The translations under genes were made by a program, and so were the position numbers. DNA of 64,000 nucleotides from Paenibacillus_AR mesotrionivorans (GTDB lineage Bacteria; Bacillota; Bacilli; Paenibacillales; NBRC-103111): the NCBI RefSeq assembly GCF_046098205.1, contig NZ_JBJURJ010000005.1, positions 1-64,000 of the forward strand. Direction: 5' to 3'. The notes beneath the pieces are model-generated. The model was not told the origin of the DNA. It saw only the letters and a list, made by a program, of their open reading frames with translations, and ran no database searches. This document shows positions 52,971 through 62,007 of this stretch, one piece after another; position 1 is the first letter of the stretch; each line of letters starts with the position of its first letter.

Positions 52971-54488
52971 CTAATCGTCCCCTTCATAAAGAAACCAGTC
53001 AAAGTCAGCAGGTACAGCGGAGCGTTGACCATTTCCTGTTGCATACATGCCGATAAAAACTCCCGTAAACCCTCCGGCTACCTCTGTAGACAACAGCCCG
53101 CATTCCCCTATGCCCATCGAGACCGGCTCTTCACTACTTCCGGCAGAATATCCGAAGGAATAATGCGTTTTGTCCGCATGAACCGTTAAGATAACCGTGT
53201 CCTTGAACCAGGGCACTTCCTTTTCTACCTTCCACAACGTCCCCAGCCTTCTGCGGAAAATAAGCCTTCGTTCACCCTCCAGCAGCGTTACCGCCAGCTC
53301 ATAATGGAAGCGTTCATTCATATACACCGTAATCCCGGCCTCTTCACCGTCGCGCTGGGGGATGAACGACAATTGTGCGGCGATACGGCAAACAAAGTGC
53401 TGCTGCCTTCTGCCGACAAAAGCAACCGGTCCTGCTTCATTCAAGGCAGCTGGAGCACCATACAGCGTTAAGCAACTGCTCCGCCGGGAGAGTGACCAAT
53501 TGGCCGGGTCCGGTGAACGCAGGAAATTCCATCGTGGAGCAAGGACGGCTTCGTTGAAATCATCCCGGATATGAACCTGGGAAACTCCCTCTTGTGATCC
53601 GCTCCAGCCAGGCCCGGGCTCAGATAATGTACCCTTGTCCCCGATGACCGGCCATCCATCCTCCATCCAGGAGACCGGCGCCAGGAAGGTTTCCCTGCCG
53701 AGATGATGCTGCATGGGATACCCGACTGGTCGGATACCCAGGAATACAGCCCACCACCTGCCATCCGGCGCCTGAATCAGATCTGCATGACCTGTGGCAT
53801 GCACCGGCTTGTGGAGGCTTCTGTGGGAGAGGATCGGGTTATACGGACAGCTCTCGAAGGGGCCGTCCGGTTTCTTCCCTCTTGCCACCGTCACCATGTG
53901 GCCGTATTCCGTGCCGCCTTCCGCGATCAGCAGATAATACCATTCCCCAATCCGGTACAGATGCGGGCCCTCCGGATATTGGCCTCCGGTTCCCCGCCAG
54001 ATCAGAGAAAGCTCCGACAGCCGTTTTCCCGAGCCAAGATCAATCCGGCTTTGATACACCCCTTGACCCTCTGCGTCATAAGAGGTGGTATAATAGACCG
54101 TTCCATCCGTATCCACGAACATATCCGGATCGATACCGGGCTGATTCACATATACGGGGTCAGACCAATCCCCTCTCGGATCATCGGTGTATACATAGAA
54201 GTTGCCGCCTTTTGTTACATTGGTGGTGGTCATGTAGAACAGGCCGTTGTAATACCGGATAGTGGGAGCATAGATCCCGCCGGAGCTCCAGGCATCACTC
54301 AGTTGCGCTTGCTCCGGCCGTGTCAATACATGACCGATTTGCTCCCAATGTACAAGATCCTTGCTGTGAAACAACGGAACACCGGGAAAATATTCGAAGG
54401 AGCTGGTCACCAAATAATAGTCGTCCCCCACTCTGCAAACGCTGGGGTCCGGATGAAAACCACTGATAACAGGCTTATATGGATTCAT
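52971..54488 (-). CDS. Intracellular GH43 beta-xylosidase/arabinofuranosidase
   Basis: 505 residues. It opens FHPDPSVCRVGDDYYLVTSSFEYFPGVPLFHSKDLVHW, the XynB-type GH43 signature with base Asp14. The modulating Asp is about 120 (PGIDPDMF) and the acid Glu about 173 (YPEGPHLY). The C-terminal beta-sandwich (about 320-505) is the GH43 C2 domain that shapes the active site in XynB enzymes. No signal peptide, so it acts on imported xylo- or arabino-oligosaccharides. The ATG lies 14 bases inside the end of the GH42 gene, which supplies its GGAGG, so the two are translationally coupled. Confidence 0.93.
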   Translation of the reverse strand: MNPYKPVISGFHPDPSVCRVGDDYYLVTSSFEYFPGVPLFHSKDLVHWEQIGHVLTRPEQAQLSDAWSSGGIYAPTIRYYNGLFYMTTTNVTKGGNFYVYTDDPRGDWSDPVYVNQPGIDPDMFVDTDGTVYYTTSYDAEGQGVYQSRIDLGSGKRLSELSLIWRGTGGQYPEGPHLYRIGEWYYLLIAEGGTEYGHMVTVARGKKPDGPFESCPYNPILSHRSLHKPVHATGHADLIQAPDGRWWAVFLGIRPVGYPMQHHLGRETFLAPVSWMEDGWPVIGDKGTLSEPGPGWSGSQEGVSQVHIRDDFNEAVLAPRWNFLRSPDPANWSLSRRSSCLTLYGAPAALNEAGPVAFVGRRQQHFVCRIAAQLSFIPQRDGEEAGITVYMNERFHYELAVTLLEGERRLIFRRRLGTLWKVEKEVPWFKDTVILTVHADKTHYSFGYSAGSSEEPVSMGIGECGLLSTEVAGGFTGVFIGMYATGNGQRSAVPADFDWFLYEGDD

Positions 54489-56589
54489 AACGGCCCTTCT
54501 CCCTCCGTTCTCCCGATTTCGACTCTACCGGCTCATAAGAATCCAGCCTTACGATCCACACATCCCTTCCCGCAAGCTTCATTTCCCCGCCTGGAACCCG
54601 GTTGCCGGTCAAAAGCTCCGTGCCCAACCGTCCGCCCAAATTGATCGTAATGGAATCCTCATTATGATTCAGAATAAACATATACCCTTGACCGTCCTTG
54701 CTGCGCAGCGTCGTTTCTACCCCCTCCGGCAAACCGGGAATAACAGGGGCAATGCCAAGGGAGCTGCATAAGCGGGGCAGCCATTCCTGCAGGAAGTCCG
54801 CTTCCGGACTGGTCGCCAAGTACCAGGCTTCGCCTTCACCGAACCTGTTGACGGTAAGCGCAGGCATTCCATGATAGAAATCGTCGCCAAACACGGCCTT
54901 CACAATAGCACCCTCGGAATGGACCAAGTCACACAGCAGGCCGCACCCGTATACCTGCTTCAAGCCGGGCGGGGTCTCCTTCCATACGATCCGGTTCCGT
55001 TGGCTGGGCAATAAAGCATCGATTTCCTCCACCCACAAACCAAGCAGCTTCCGAAGCTCACCGGGATATCCCCCTGTTCTGACCAGATCATTCTCATCCA
55101 CAATGCCGCTGAAGAAGGTGGTGATGAGCGTACCGCCGGCTTCAACATATTGTTCAAGCCTGTCTGCCATCCCCTGCTTCACCATATATAACACTGGGGC
55201 AATGAGCAGATCATAGCCGCTTAGCTCGGCTTCCGCACCCACCATATCCACTTCGACTCCCGAACGGAACAGCGCATCATAAACCTTATGAATCTCGTCC
55301 ATGTAGTTCAGGGCGATGGTTGGCCCACTGGACATTTCGACAGCCCACCAATTCTCCCAGTCGAACAGAATGGCAGCTTTCGCCCGGACCCGTGTATCCA
55401 GCAGTTGATCAGCCAGCTTCCCAAGCTCCGCACCCAACCGGGAGCATTCGCGGAACACCCGGGTATGCTCGTGGCCGGCATGCTCGATGACGGCGCCGTG
55501 ATATTTCTCGCAGGCTCCTACCGACCGGCGGAGCTGGAAGAACAGCACCGTATCGGCACCGCGCGCAACCGCCTGATAGCTCCACAGTCTCATCACACCG
55601 GGACGCTTAAGGGAATTATAGGGCTGCCAATTCTGCTGGCTGGGGGTCTGCTCCATCAGCATGAATGGCTGGCCGTCCTTCAGGCCACGCATCAGGTCAT
55701 GAACCATAGCCGTGAAGCTGTATGGTGTATCCAGCCGGGGATAGTTATCCCATGATACAACATCCATGTGTTTGGCCCATTTGTGGTAATCAAGCTTTTT
55801 GAAGGCTCCCATCAGATTTGTTGTGACGGGAATGTCCGGTGTGTGTTTCCTCACTGCTTCACATTCCAGCTTGAAGCAATCCAGCAGGCTGTCAGAATAA
55901 AAACCAATATAATCCAAGGATATCCCCTGGAAGTTTGTTGCAGTCCGCCCGTTGGCACCCTGCCACTCCTCACTGAGTTCATTGGGAAGGACGATATCCT
56001 CCCATTCGTAGAAGGTATGCCCCCAGAAGGACGTGTTCCAGGCGCGGTTCAGCTCATCCAATGTGCCGTAGCGTGTTTGCGCCCATACACGGAATGCTCC
56101 TTCGCAGTTATCACAATAACAATTTCCGGCTCCGCCATATTCGTTATTGATATGCCACATGAGAAGAGCCGGATGATCCTTATATCGTTCGGCAAGCTTT
56201 TCGGCCATACGGGCTGCATAGGTACGGTAAGTGGGACTGTTGGGACAGAAGTTATGTCTTCCGCCGAACTTACGTTTGTTGCCGTGGAAATTGACCTGCA
56301 GCACATCGGGATACTTCCGCGCCATCCAGGCGGGATGCACAGCAGTGCTTGTGGCCAGACAGACGCCGATTCCGTCTGCATGGAGCTTATCCATCATTTC
56401 GTCCAGCCATTGAAAATCATAAGTTTCTTCATCTGGCTGGTTTTTCGCCCAAGTGAATACATTCAATGTGACCACATCGATGCCTGCCAGCTTGAACAAA
56501 CGCAGATCCTCATCCCAGACACCCGTTTCCCACTGATCCGGATTATAGTCACCACCGTACCAGATTTTAGGCTTACGTATACTCAGCAT
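54475..56589 (-). CDS. Beta-galactosidase, GH42
   Basis: 704 residues. The TIM barrel starts at KIWYGGDYNPDQW. The acid/base is Glu150 in WHINNEYGG and the nucleophile Glu313 in FMLMEQTPSQQNW. The zinc-site cysteines typical of many GH42 enzymes are present (Cys115, 157, 159, 162). Trimerisation and C-terminal beta domains follow. It has no signal peptide and is expected to act on short beta-1,4-galacto-oligosaccharides from galactan. The ATG at 56589 follows GGAGGT. It sits between the sugar-binding protein and GH43 genes in one operon-like set. Confidence 0.94.
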   Translation of the reverse strand: MLSIRKPKIWYGGDYNPDQWETGVWDEDLRLFKLAGIDVVTLNVFTWAKNQPDEETYDFQWLDEMMDKLHADGIGVCLATSTAVHPAWMARKYPDVLQVNFHGNKRKFGGRHNFCPNSPTYRTYAARMAEKLAERYKDHPALLMWHINNEYGGAGNCYCDNCEGAFRVWAQTRYGTLDELNRAWNTSFWGHTFYEWEDIVLPNELSEEWQGANGRTATNFQGISLDYIGFYSDSLLDCFKLECEAVRKHTPDIPVTTNLMGAFKKLDYHKWAKHMDVVSWDNYPRLDTPYSFTAMVHDLMRGLKDGQPFMLMEQTPSQQNWQPYNSLKRPGVMRLWSYQAVARGADTVLFFQLRRSVGACEKYHGAVIEHAGHEHTRVFRECSRLGAELGKLADQLLDTRVRAKAAILFDWENWWAVEMSSGPTIALNYMDEIHKVYDALFRSGVEVDMVGAEAELSGYDLLIAPVLYMVKQGMADRLEQYVEAGGTLITTFFSGIVDENDLVRTGGYPGELRKLLGLWVEEIDALLPSQRNRIVWKETPPGLKQVYGCGLLCDLVHSEGAIVKAVFGDDFYHGMPALTVNRFGEGEAWYLATSPEADFLQEWLPRLCSSLGIAPVIPGLPEGVETTLRSKDGQGYMFILNHNEDSITINLGGRLGTELLTGNRVPGGEMKLAGRDVWIVRLDSYEPVESKSGERREKGRYESI

Positions 56590-56641
56590 CCTATTCCACC
56601 TCCACGATTCGTATTTTTTGTATGGGAAATGAGCGGTTAGT

Positions 56642-56686
56642 GAACAAAAACCCTGGCCCAATGAACCCAGGACCAAGGCTTTGTTC
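56642..56686 (-). terminator. Intercistronic hairpin between binding protein and GH42 genes
   Basis: GAACAAA...TTTGTTC outer arms with a CCTGG/CCAGG inner stem and a T5 stretch. It may partly terminate or protect the 3' end of the binding-protein message, as is common for abundant binding proteins. Confidence 0.5.
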
Positions 56687-56730
56687 ATCCTCCGCGAACC
56701 TACCGCGGCAGCTCCGCTTATTGGCATGCC

Positions 56731-58416
56731 CTACTTAAATGCCGCACGCTGGGATTCATAAATTTTGTAGAAATCATCCCACACCAGGATATTATTCTTT
56801 TCCTTGCCCCACCAATCCAGATACCAGGCTTCGATATCCTTGCCCCCTTGTTTCTCCCACAGGGCTTTGGCTTCCGCATATGCTTGATCCACCGTGTAAG
56901 ACTTGCCTCCAATAATGGCCTTAATGAACAAATCGTCAATCGGCTTGGTCAGGTTGGCCATCTTGGTCTGCAGATCCTTGGGCAGCTCCGGCATATGCTC
57001 AGAGTGGGTGATCCCCTCGCCCACCGGGATTTTCTCCATATATACATTCCGTGCTTCCTTGAACAAACGCAGGGCTTCCTTTTGTTCAGGAATGCTTTCA
57101 CTCAGGAAGGTTTCAGTATAGCCGTATTTGCCGCTTTCCAACCGGCTGTAGATCATATTAAAATCGCTGTTCCAGCTGACTTCATTCTTGTACTTGTCAT
57201 TATCCAGAATCGTCGGACGTCCGTCGGCATCCAGCTTATAATGTGTGCCTTCAATGCCATAGCGGAACACATTGCCCGTTTCAGGTTTGGCCAGGAAATC
57301 AATCTGGCGGATAATCGCTTCCGGATCCTTGGCTCTGGCATTCACAACCGCAGTCATTTGAACCGGGTTATTCCATACCACGGTGAACCGTCCGACCGGT
57401 GACTTCGGCAGGGGCAAAATGGAGAGTTTGCCATTCGGCACATTCTTCATAAAGGTAGCCAATTCCTTGGCAGCGAAGGCAGCGTAATCGTTGGTCATCC
57501 AGCTCATAATTCCTACCTTGCCGTTCAGGAAGTCCTGCGCAGCCTTGGAGCCGTCCTTATCCGTCAGGAAGTCCTTGTCCATCACACCCGCTTCGTACAA
57601 ATCCCGCTTGAACTGGGCTTGCAGCTTCATATTTTCCAGCCCGAACTGCAGCTCTTTCTTCTCGTTAACATTTACCCAGTTGGCGTTAAACATATACCGG
57701 ATGGGGCCGCCCATACCACCGGACTGAATGCCTGCAATACCGTAGGTATCGTTTTTGCCATTGCCGTCCGGATCCTTCTCCGTAAAGGCTTTCGCCACCG
57801 CTACCATTTCCTCCGTGGTTTTGGGCATCTGAAGACCCAGCTTATCCAGCCAATCCTGCCGGATAAACACGCTGGACAGTGGATACACCTCGTTGATCCG
57901 GCCTACCTCATACAGCTTGCCGTCGCTTTTGATACCCGCTTTTTTCAACTGCGGATACTTCTGCATCAACCCCTTATACACGGTGCTGTTCTTTTCGATC
58001 AGATCATCCAGAGGCATAAGCTGCTTTTGGGCGAACAGGGAGTTGCGGATGCCGGTGCCGAATTCAAATATAAGATCGGGTGCGCTGCCCGAAGCAAACA
58101 GCACATTCAGCTTCTGCGCAGATTCCCAGCGGGGAACAGCTGTATATTTCACATCGTTGGGTCCTTTTTCGTTCATCCACTTGGACCACATATTATCCTC
58201 AATGGTTCCCATCCCGTTGGGCACATTCCCCCGCTCATAGATGGTTGCGGTTATTTTGCCCCGTTTCACTGCCGTCCCGGTGGAGGCTTTAGGCGTTTCC
58301 CCGGCGGGTTTGGACGTTTCGGAGGAAGCCTGATTGTTGGTACCCGAACAGCCTGCAAGCATCGAAGCACTTATAACTCCCGCTAAACCAATATAAGCCC
58401 AGCCTTTCTTTTGCAT
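56731..58416 (-). CDS. Sugar ABC transporter substrate-binding lipoprotein (LplA/YtcQ type)
   Basis: 561 residues. Signal with lipobox MLAGC near residue 22, a Ser/Thr/Ala tether, then a large family 1-type binding protein with AVPRWESAQKLNVLFASGSAPDLIFEFG and GKVGIMSWMTNDYAAFA. The length above 500 is typical of the LplA/YtcQ group that works with LplB/YtcP permeases on oligosaccharides such as rhamnogalacturonan fragments. It is anchored outside the membrane. AGGGG lies seven bases before the ATG at 58416. Neighbouring permeases support the role; the ligand is inferred from adjacent GH42 and GH43. Confidence 0.92.
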   Translation of the reverse strand: MQKKGWAYIGLAGVISASMLAGCSGTNNQASSETSKPAGETPKASTGTAVKRGKITATIYERGNVPNGMGTIEDNMWSKWMNEKGPNDVKYTAVPRWESAQKLNVLFASGSAPDLIFEFGTGIRNSLFAQKQLMPLDDLIEKNSTVYKGLMQKYPQLKKAGIKSDGKLYEVGRINEVYPLSSVFIRQDWLDKLGLQMPKTTEEMVAVAKAFTEKDPDGNGKNDTYGIAGIQSGGMGGPIRYMFNANWVNVNEKKELQFGLENMKLQAQFKRDLYEAGVMDKDFLTDKDGSKAAQDFLNGKVGIMSWMTNDYAAFAAKELATFMKNVPNGKLSILPLPKSPVGRFTVVWNNPVQMTAVVNARAKDPEAIIRQIDFLAKPETGNVFRYGIEGTHYKLDADGRPTILDNDKYKNEVSWNSDFNMIYSRLESGKYGYTETFLSESIPEQKEALRLFKEARNVYMEKIPVGEGITHSEHMPELPKDLQTKMANLTKPIDDLFIKAIIGGKSYTVDQAYAEAKALWEKQGGKDIEAWYLDWWGKEKNNILVWDDFYKIYESQRAAFK

Positions 58417-58474
58417 ACCATCGCCCCTTATCATCTTATTGGACCTGGACATCTGCAAGCCTCTATGCTGACCA

Positions 58475-59344
58475 TCAACCCTTAATCGAACCCAGCATCA
58501 CCCCTTTAACAAAATATTGCTGCAGGAAGGGATACACGAGCAGGATGGGCACAACCATAATGATAACCGCAGCGGACCGGATTCCGTCCGGCGTCAGGTT
58601 GGAAATCATATCCGGGTCGGAGAAATCCTGCACCATGGAGGTGGATTTGATCATGTTCTGTACAAGCACAGTCAAATTATATTTGGCCGTGTCGTTGATA
58701 TAAATCATCACGCTCATAAATGCATTCCAAAAGCCGACTCCGCAGAACAGCGCAATGGTGGCCAACACAGGTTTGGACAAGGGCAGCATAATGTTAAAGA
58801 GAATACGGGTTTCGCTGCAGCCGTCAATCCGCGCCGCTTCCTCCAGCTCATAAGGTATGTTGGCAAAGTAGGTCCGCATAATCAGCACATTGTATGCGCT
58901 CACAAGACCAGGCAGCCAAAGGGCGCTGTATGAATCCACAAGCCCCAGCTTGGAGACGACCAGATACGTCGGAATCAGACCGCCGTTGAAAAGCATCGTG
59001 AAGACCATAGCCAGTGTAAAGAAGTTCCTTGCATAGAACTGCCGTCGTGACAACGGATAAGCAGCCATAATGGTAGCCGATACACTGAGGAGCGTTCCGA
59101 TTACCGTAATCTCAACACTGTTCCAGAAGGCATTTACAATGGGCGTTCCTTTAAATAGGCTTTCAAAGGAATACAGCGTCCAGCCCACCGGAACAAGGGA
59201 CACCCTCCCGCTCATAATGGCATCGGCATCACTAAGCGACAACGCGATGACATTCATTAACGGTATGATACAGCTAAGGGCAAGCAAGGTGAGTATGACA
59301 TAGTTAACGGCATAGAAAATTTTTTCTCCGGTTGTATCGCGCAT
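58475..59344 (-). CDS. Carbohydrate ABC transporter permease (LplC/YtcP type)
   Basis: 289 residues and six helices. The EAA motif ELEEAARIDGCSETRILFNIMLPLSKPVLATIAL (about 178-211) is the contact site for the ATPase. The C-terminal PFLQQYFVKGVMLGSIKG ending is diagnostic of the CUT1 YtcP group. It pairs with the next upstream permease. The ATG at 59344 follows GGAGGAAG. No ATPase gene is present in the cluster; a shared MsmX-type ATPase is usual for this transporter class. Confidence 0.94.
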   Translation of the reverse strand: MRDTTGEKIFYAVNYVILTLLALSCIIPLMNVIALSLSDADAIMSGRVSLVPVGWTLYSFESLFKGTPIVNAFWNSVEITVIGTLLSVSATIMAAYPLSRRQFYARNFFTLAMVFTMLFNGGLIPTYLVVSKLGLVDSYSALWLPGLVSAYNVLIMRTYFANIPYELEEAARIDGCSETRILFNIMLPLSKPVLATIALFCGVGFWNAFMSVMIYINDTAKYNLTVLVQNMIKSTSMVQDFSDPDMISNLTPDGIRSAAVIIMVVPILLVYPFLQQYFVKGVMLGSIKG

Positions 59345-59375
59345 CTTCTTCCTCCAATCCCGGCTGTCCGGAATA

Positions 59376-60338
59376 TTACCATAATCCCTCATTGAACCGT
59401 CGTGCGATATAGTTCGCACTTACAACCAGCACCAATGCAACCAGAGATTCAAACAGCCCCATCGCCGTTGTCAGACTGAATTGAGCCCCCTGCAGACCAA
59501 TCCGGAAAATATAAGTGCTAATCACATCGGCAATCTCGTTGACGTTTGCATTTTGCAGCATGTATACCTGATCAAAACCGACCTCCATCACTCTTCCCAT
59601 GGACAGAATAAGCAGAAGAATAATCGTGGAGCGGATGCCGGGCAGGGTGATATGCCAGATTTGGCGGGCCTTGGTAGCTCCGTCCATATTAGCCGCTTCG
59701 TATAAGCTGGGATCAATGGTGGTCAGTGCAGCCAGGAAGATAATCGCATTGAAGCCCATGTCCTTCCATATTCCCGAACCAACGAATACGGCGACCCACG
59801 AGAAATTATGGTACATGAAGGCGTACGGCTCTCCAAAAATCATTTTTACGGCGTTGTTAATCATGCCATTCTCCAGGGAAAACAGGGTCATGATCATCAT
59901 CGATATGATGACCCAGGACAGGAAATGGGGCATATAAACAATGGTTTGCACCGTCCGTTTGAAGGGCATGCTGCGGACCTCGTTCAGCAGAATTGCCAAA
60001 ACAATAGGTACCGGAAAACCGAAAACGATGCTGAGAATGCTTAATACGAATGTGTTGCGGATGATTTCCAAGGTTCGGGGGTCCTGCAGCAGGGTTTCGA
60101 AAAAATGGAGACCCACCCACGGACTGTGAAGAATGCCGTCAAAAAAATTGTAGTCCTTAAAGGCAATGATCAGTCCCCCCATAGGAGCGTATTTGAAAAT
60201 AAGAAAGTACAGGACAATAGGGGCAAACATAATGATCAAGGGAATATTGGATTTGAACCGCCTCAGCCTCTGGTTATGCAGCCTGCGTTTCGCTTCTTGC
60301 GCCGCTTGGGGCACTTCCTGCAGTGGTATGCTGTCCAT
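59376..60338 (-). CDS. Carbohydrate ABC transporter permease (LplB/YteP type)
   Basis: 320 residues. A basic N-terminus is followed by IPLIIMFAPIVLYFLIFKYAPMGGLIIAFKDYNF, typical of LplB/YteP. The EAA loop is SLYEAANMDGATKARQIWHITLPGIRSTI. Six helices. The ATG at 60338 follows AAAGGAG by five bases; the longer frame (to 60587) overlaps the response-regulator gene and its terminator and is rejected. It is the first gene of the transporter/hydrolase set, after the YesN terminator. Confidence 0.94.
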   Translation of the reverse strand: MDSIPLQEVPQAAQEAKRRLHNQRLRRFKSNIPLIIMFAPIVLYFLIFKYAPMGGLIIAFKDYNFFDGILHSPWVGLHFFETLLQDPRTLEIIRNTFVLSILSIVFGFPVPIVLAILLNEVRSMPFKRTVQTIVYMPHFLSWVIISMMIMTLFSLENGMINNAVKMIFGEPYAFMYHNFSWVAVFVGSGIWKDMGFNAIIFLAALTTIDPSLYEAANMDGATKARQIWHITLPGIRSTIILLLILSMGRVMEVGFDQVYMLQNANVNEIADVISTYIFRIGLQGAQFSLTTAMGLFESLVALVLVVSANYIARRFNEGLW

Positions 60339-60462
60339 AGGAGCTCCTTTCGTGAGTGATGGGTTGGATCGCTTATGTTTTATTATATGGAAAGGCCCGC
60401 CACCGGGCATTTGATATCCACTGACAGTTTTTAAATATCCTACACACTTCAGCTTTTTCCAT

Positions 60463-60497
60463 AAAAAAAGACCGTCTTCGCAATTCGCGCGCCGGTC
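60463..60497 (-). terminator. Terminator after the YesN-type regulator
   Basis: GACCG/CGGTC outer stem with a GC-rich inner loop, and TTTTTTT on the minus strand. It separates the two-component genes from the transporter genes. Confidence 0.75.
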
Positions 60498-60507
60498 CGT
60501 ATCCTTG

Positions 60508-62007
60508 TTACTGTGATTTCCTGTATTCGCTTGGTGAGATTCCAGTAAACTGCTTAAACACTGTGGTGAAGTAGCTGGCATTATCAAACCCGGTCTGCTC
60601 GGCGATTTCCGTCATCCGCATTTTGGTGCAGGCCAAGAGTGCCTTGGACTTCTCCACCCGCAGCCTGCTGACATAATTGCTGAAGGCGATTCCCGTCTCC
60701 CGTTTGAACAGGTTGCTCAAATAATTGGGCGTAACATGGACATGGGCGGAGACGGCCTGCAGGGAACAGTGCTCCCGGTAATGGGTTTCAATATACTGCT
60801 TTGCCCGAATGACCACATTATCCCGCTTCTCCTGAAGCCAGCCTTCGAACAGCCGGAGGAAGGTTTCCGCCTTATGCCCGGCCCACTCGGTAATTTGCTT
60901 ATTCTCGGTGAACAACAGAAGGTCTCCCGGATGTAAATCATCATAGTCCTCCGCTTTCAAATGCTTAAAATCAATGGCCAGCAAATCGGACAATGCCGTT
61001 ACCATGGCATAGATTTCGATCTTGCAGGTTTGGAGGGGAAGGCCGGCGGCACGGTGAATAAACCCGGTAAGCTTGCTCCGTGCCTCTTCCACATCCCCAA
61101 TGATGAGCTCGGACAATATGCTCTCCCGCAGGGCCAAGGACCGGACGGCATCGTGATCCCCCTGCAGATTCTGGGTTTGTGCGGTGCCCCGCAGCCCGGC
61201 GTATCCATCTGCAAGCAGCTCCAGCTCATCCATGGTCCCGCCGAAGCTCCAGCCCGTCTTCAGATGAAGCAGCGCATTCACATTTTCCGCCACTGAGGCG
61301 CAGTAGGGTTCAACCACTCCGGGTGCAAGCAGAAATATACATTCTCCGCTGCTTACAGACAGAAAGACACTGTTACGGGCTTGATCCTGCACCTGCAGCA
61401 GCTCCCCGGCAATATTCGAGATGGCGTAATGGAGCAGCTTTACATCCTTTTCAAGGTAGTTTCGTCCCTCCGGAAAAAAGCTCTCCACCTGTAATAACCA
61501 CAGCTCATATCCCCGCAGTAAACCGCTCATTTCATCCCAATCCTGTTTATCACAAGGCAGCCGGAACAAGGCGGCGCGCAGCGTATTGAGTTGTTTCTCC
61601 CGCAGCCGCAGCTTCTTTTCCAGCTGTTTTTGCCTGAAGCGTTCATAAGCGGTACGCAGAATGCGGCATGTGTCCGGAATCGACATGGGCTTCAGTAGAA
61701 ACTCCATCACTCCGTAACGCAACGCCAGCTGCGCATACTCAAAGTCCCGGTAGCCTGTCAGTATGATGACCATAATATCGCTTCCTGCTTTCGCAAGCCG
61801 TTCGGTTAACATCAATCCGTCCACAACCGGCATCCGGATATCGGTAATGATAAGGTCGGGGCTGACGGTTTCGATTAAAGCAAAGGCTTCCTCGCCATCC
61901 GAGGCTTCTCCGACCACCTCCCAGCCTAATTGTTCGTTGCCGATTAGTTTCATCAGCCCGTCCCGGCACCAGGACTCGTCATCGACGATAAGCAATTTTC
62001 CAATCAT
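60508..62007 (-). CDS. YesN-type response regulator (receiver plus AraC HTH)
   Basis: 499 residues. The receiver domain (1-125) has the acidic pocket DD at 9-10, phospho-acceptor Asp56 in LIITDIRMP and the Lys of FLLKPMS. A central region of unknown fold (about 130-390) contains a coiled coil. The C-terminal AraC/XylS helix-turn-helix (about 400-499) shows LQAVSAHVHVTPNYLSNLFKRETG and the second HTH MTEIAEQTGFDNASYFTTVFKQFTGISPSEYR. It probably activates the adjacent transporter/hydrolase operon when its partner kinase senses sugar. The start at 62007 overlaps the kinase stop as ATGA and follows GGAGGG. Confidence 0.95.
   Translation of the reverse strand: MIGKLLIVDDESWCRDGLMKLIGNEQLGWEVVGEASDGEEAFALIETVSPDLIITDIRMPVVDGLMLTERLAKAGSDIMVIILTGYRDFEYAQLALRYGVMEFLLKPMSIPDTCRILRTAYERFRQKQLEKKLRLREKQLNTLRAALFRLPCDKQDWDEMSGLLRGYELWLLQVESFFPEGRNYLEKDVKLLHYAISNIAGELLQVQDQARNSVFLSVSSGECIFLLAPGVVEPYCASVAENVNALLHLKTGWSFGGTMDELELLADGYAGLRGTAQTQNLQGDHDAVRSLALRESILSELIIGDVEEARSKLTGFIHRAAGLPLQTCKIEIYAMVTALSDLLAIDFKHLKAEDYDDLHPGDLLLFTENKQITEWAGHKAETFLRLFEGWLQEKRDNVVIRAKQYIETHYREHCSLQAVSAHVHVTPNYLSNLFKRETGIAFSNYVSRLRVEKSKALLACTKMRMTEIAEQTGFDNASYFTTVFKQFTGISPSEYRKSQ

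Noticed and set aside
59376..60587. 403-residue version of the first permease
   Set aside because: The extension runs into the response-regulator gene and its terminator; ATG 60338 has a proper ribosome binding site.
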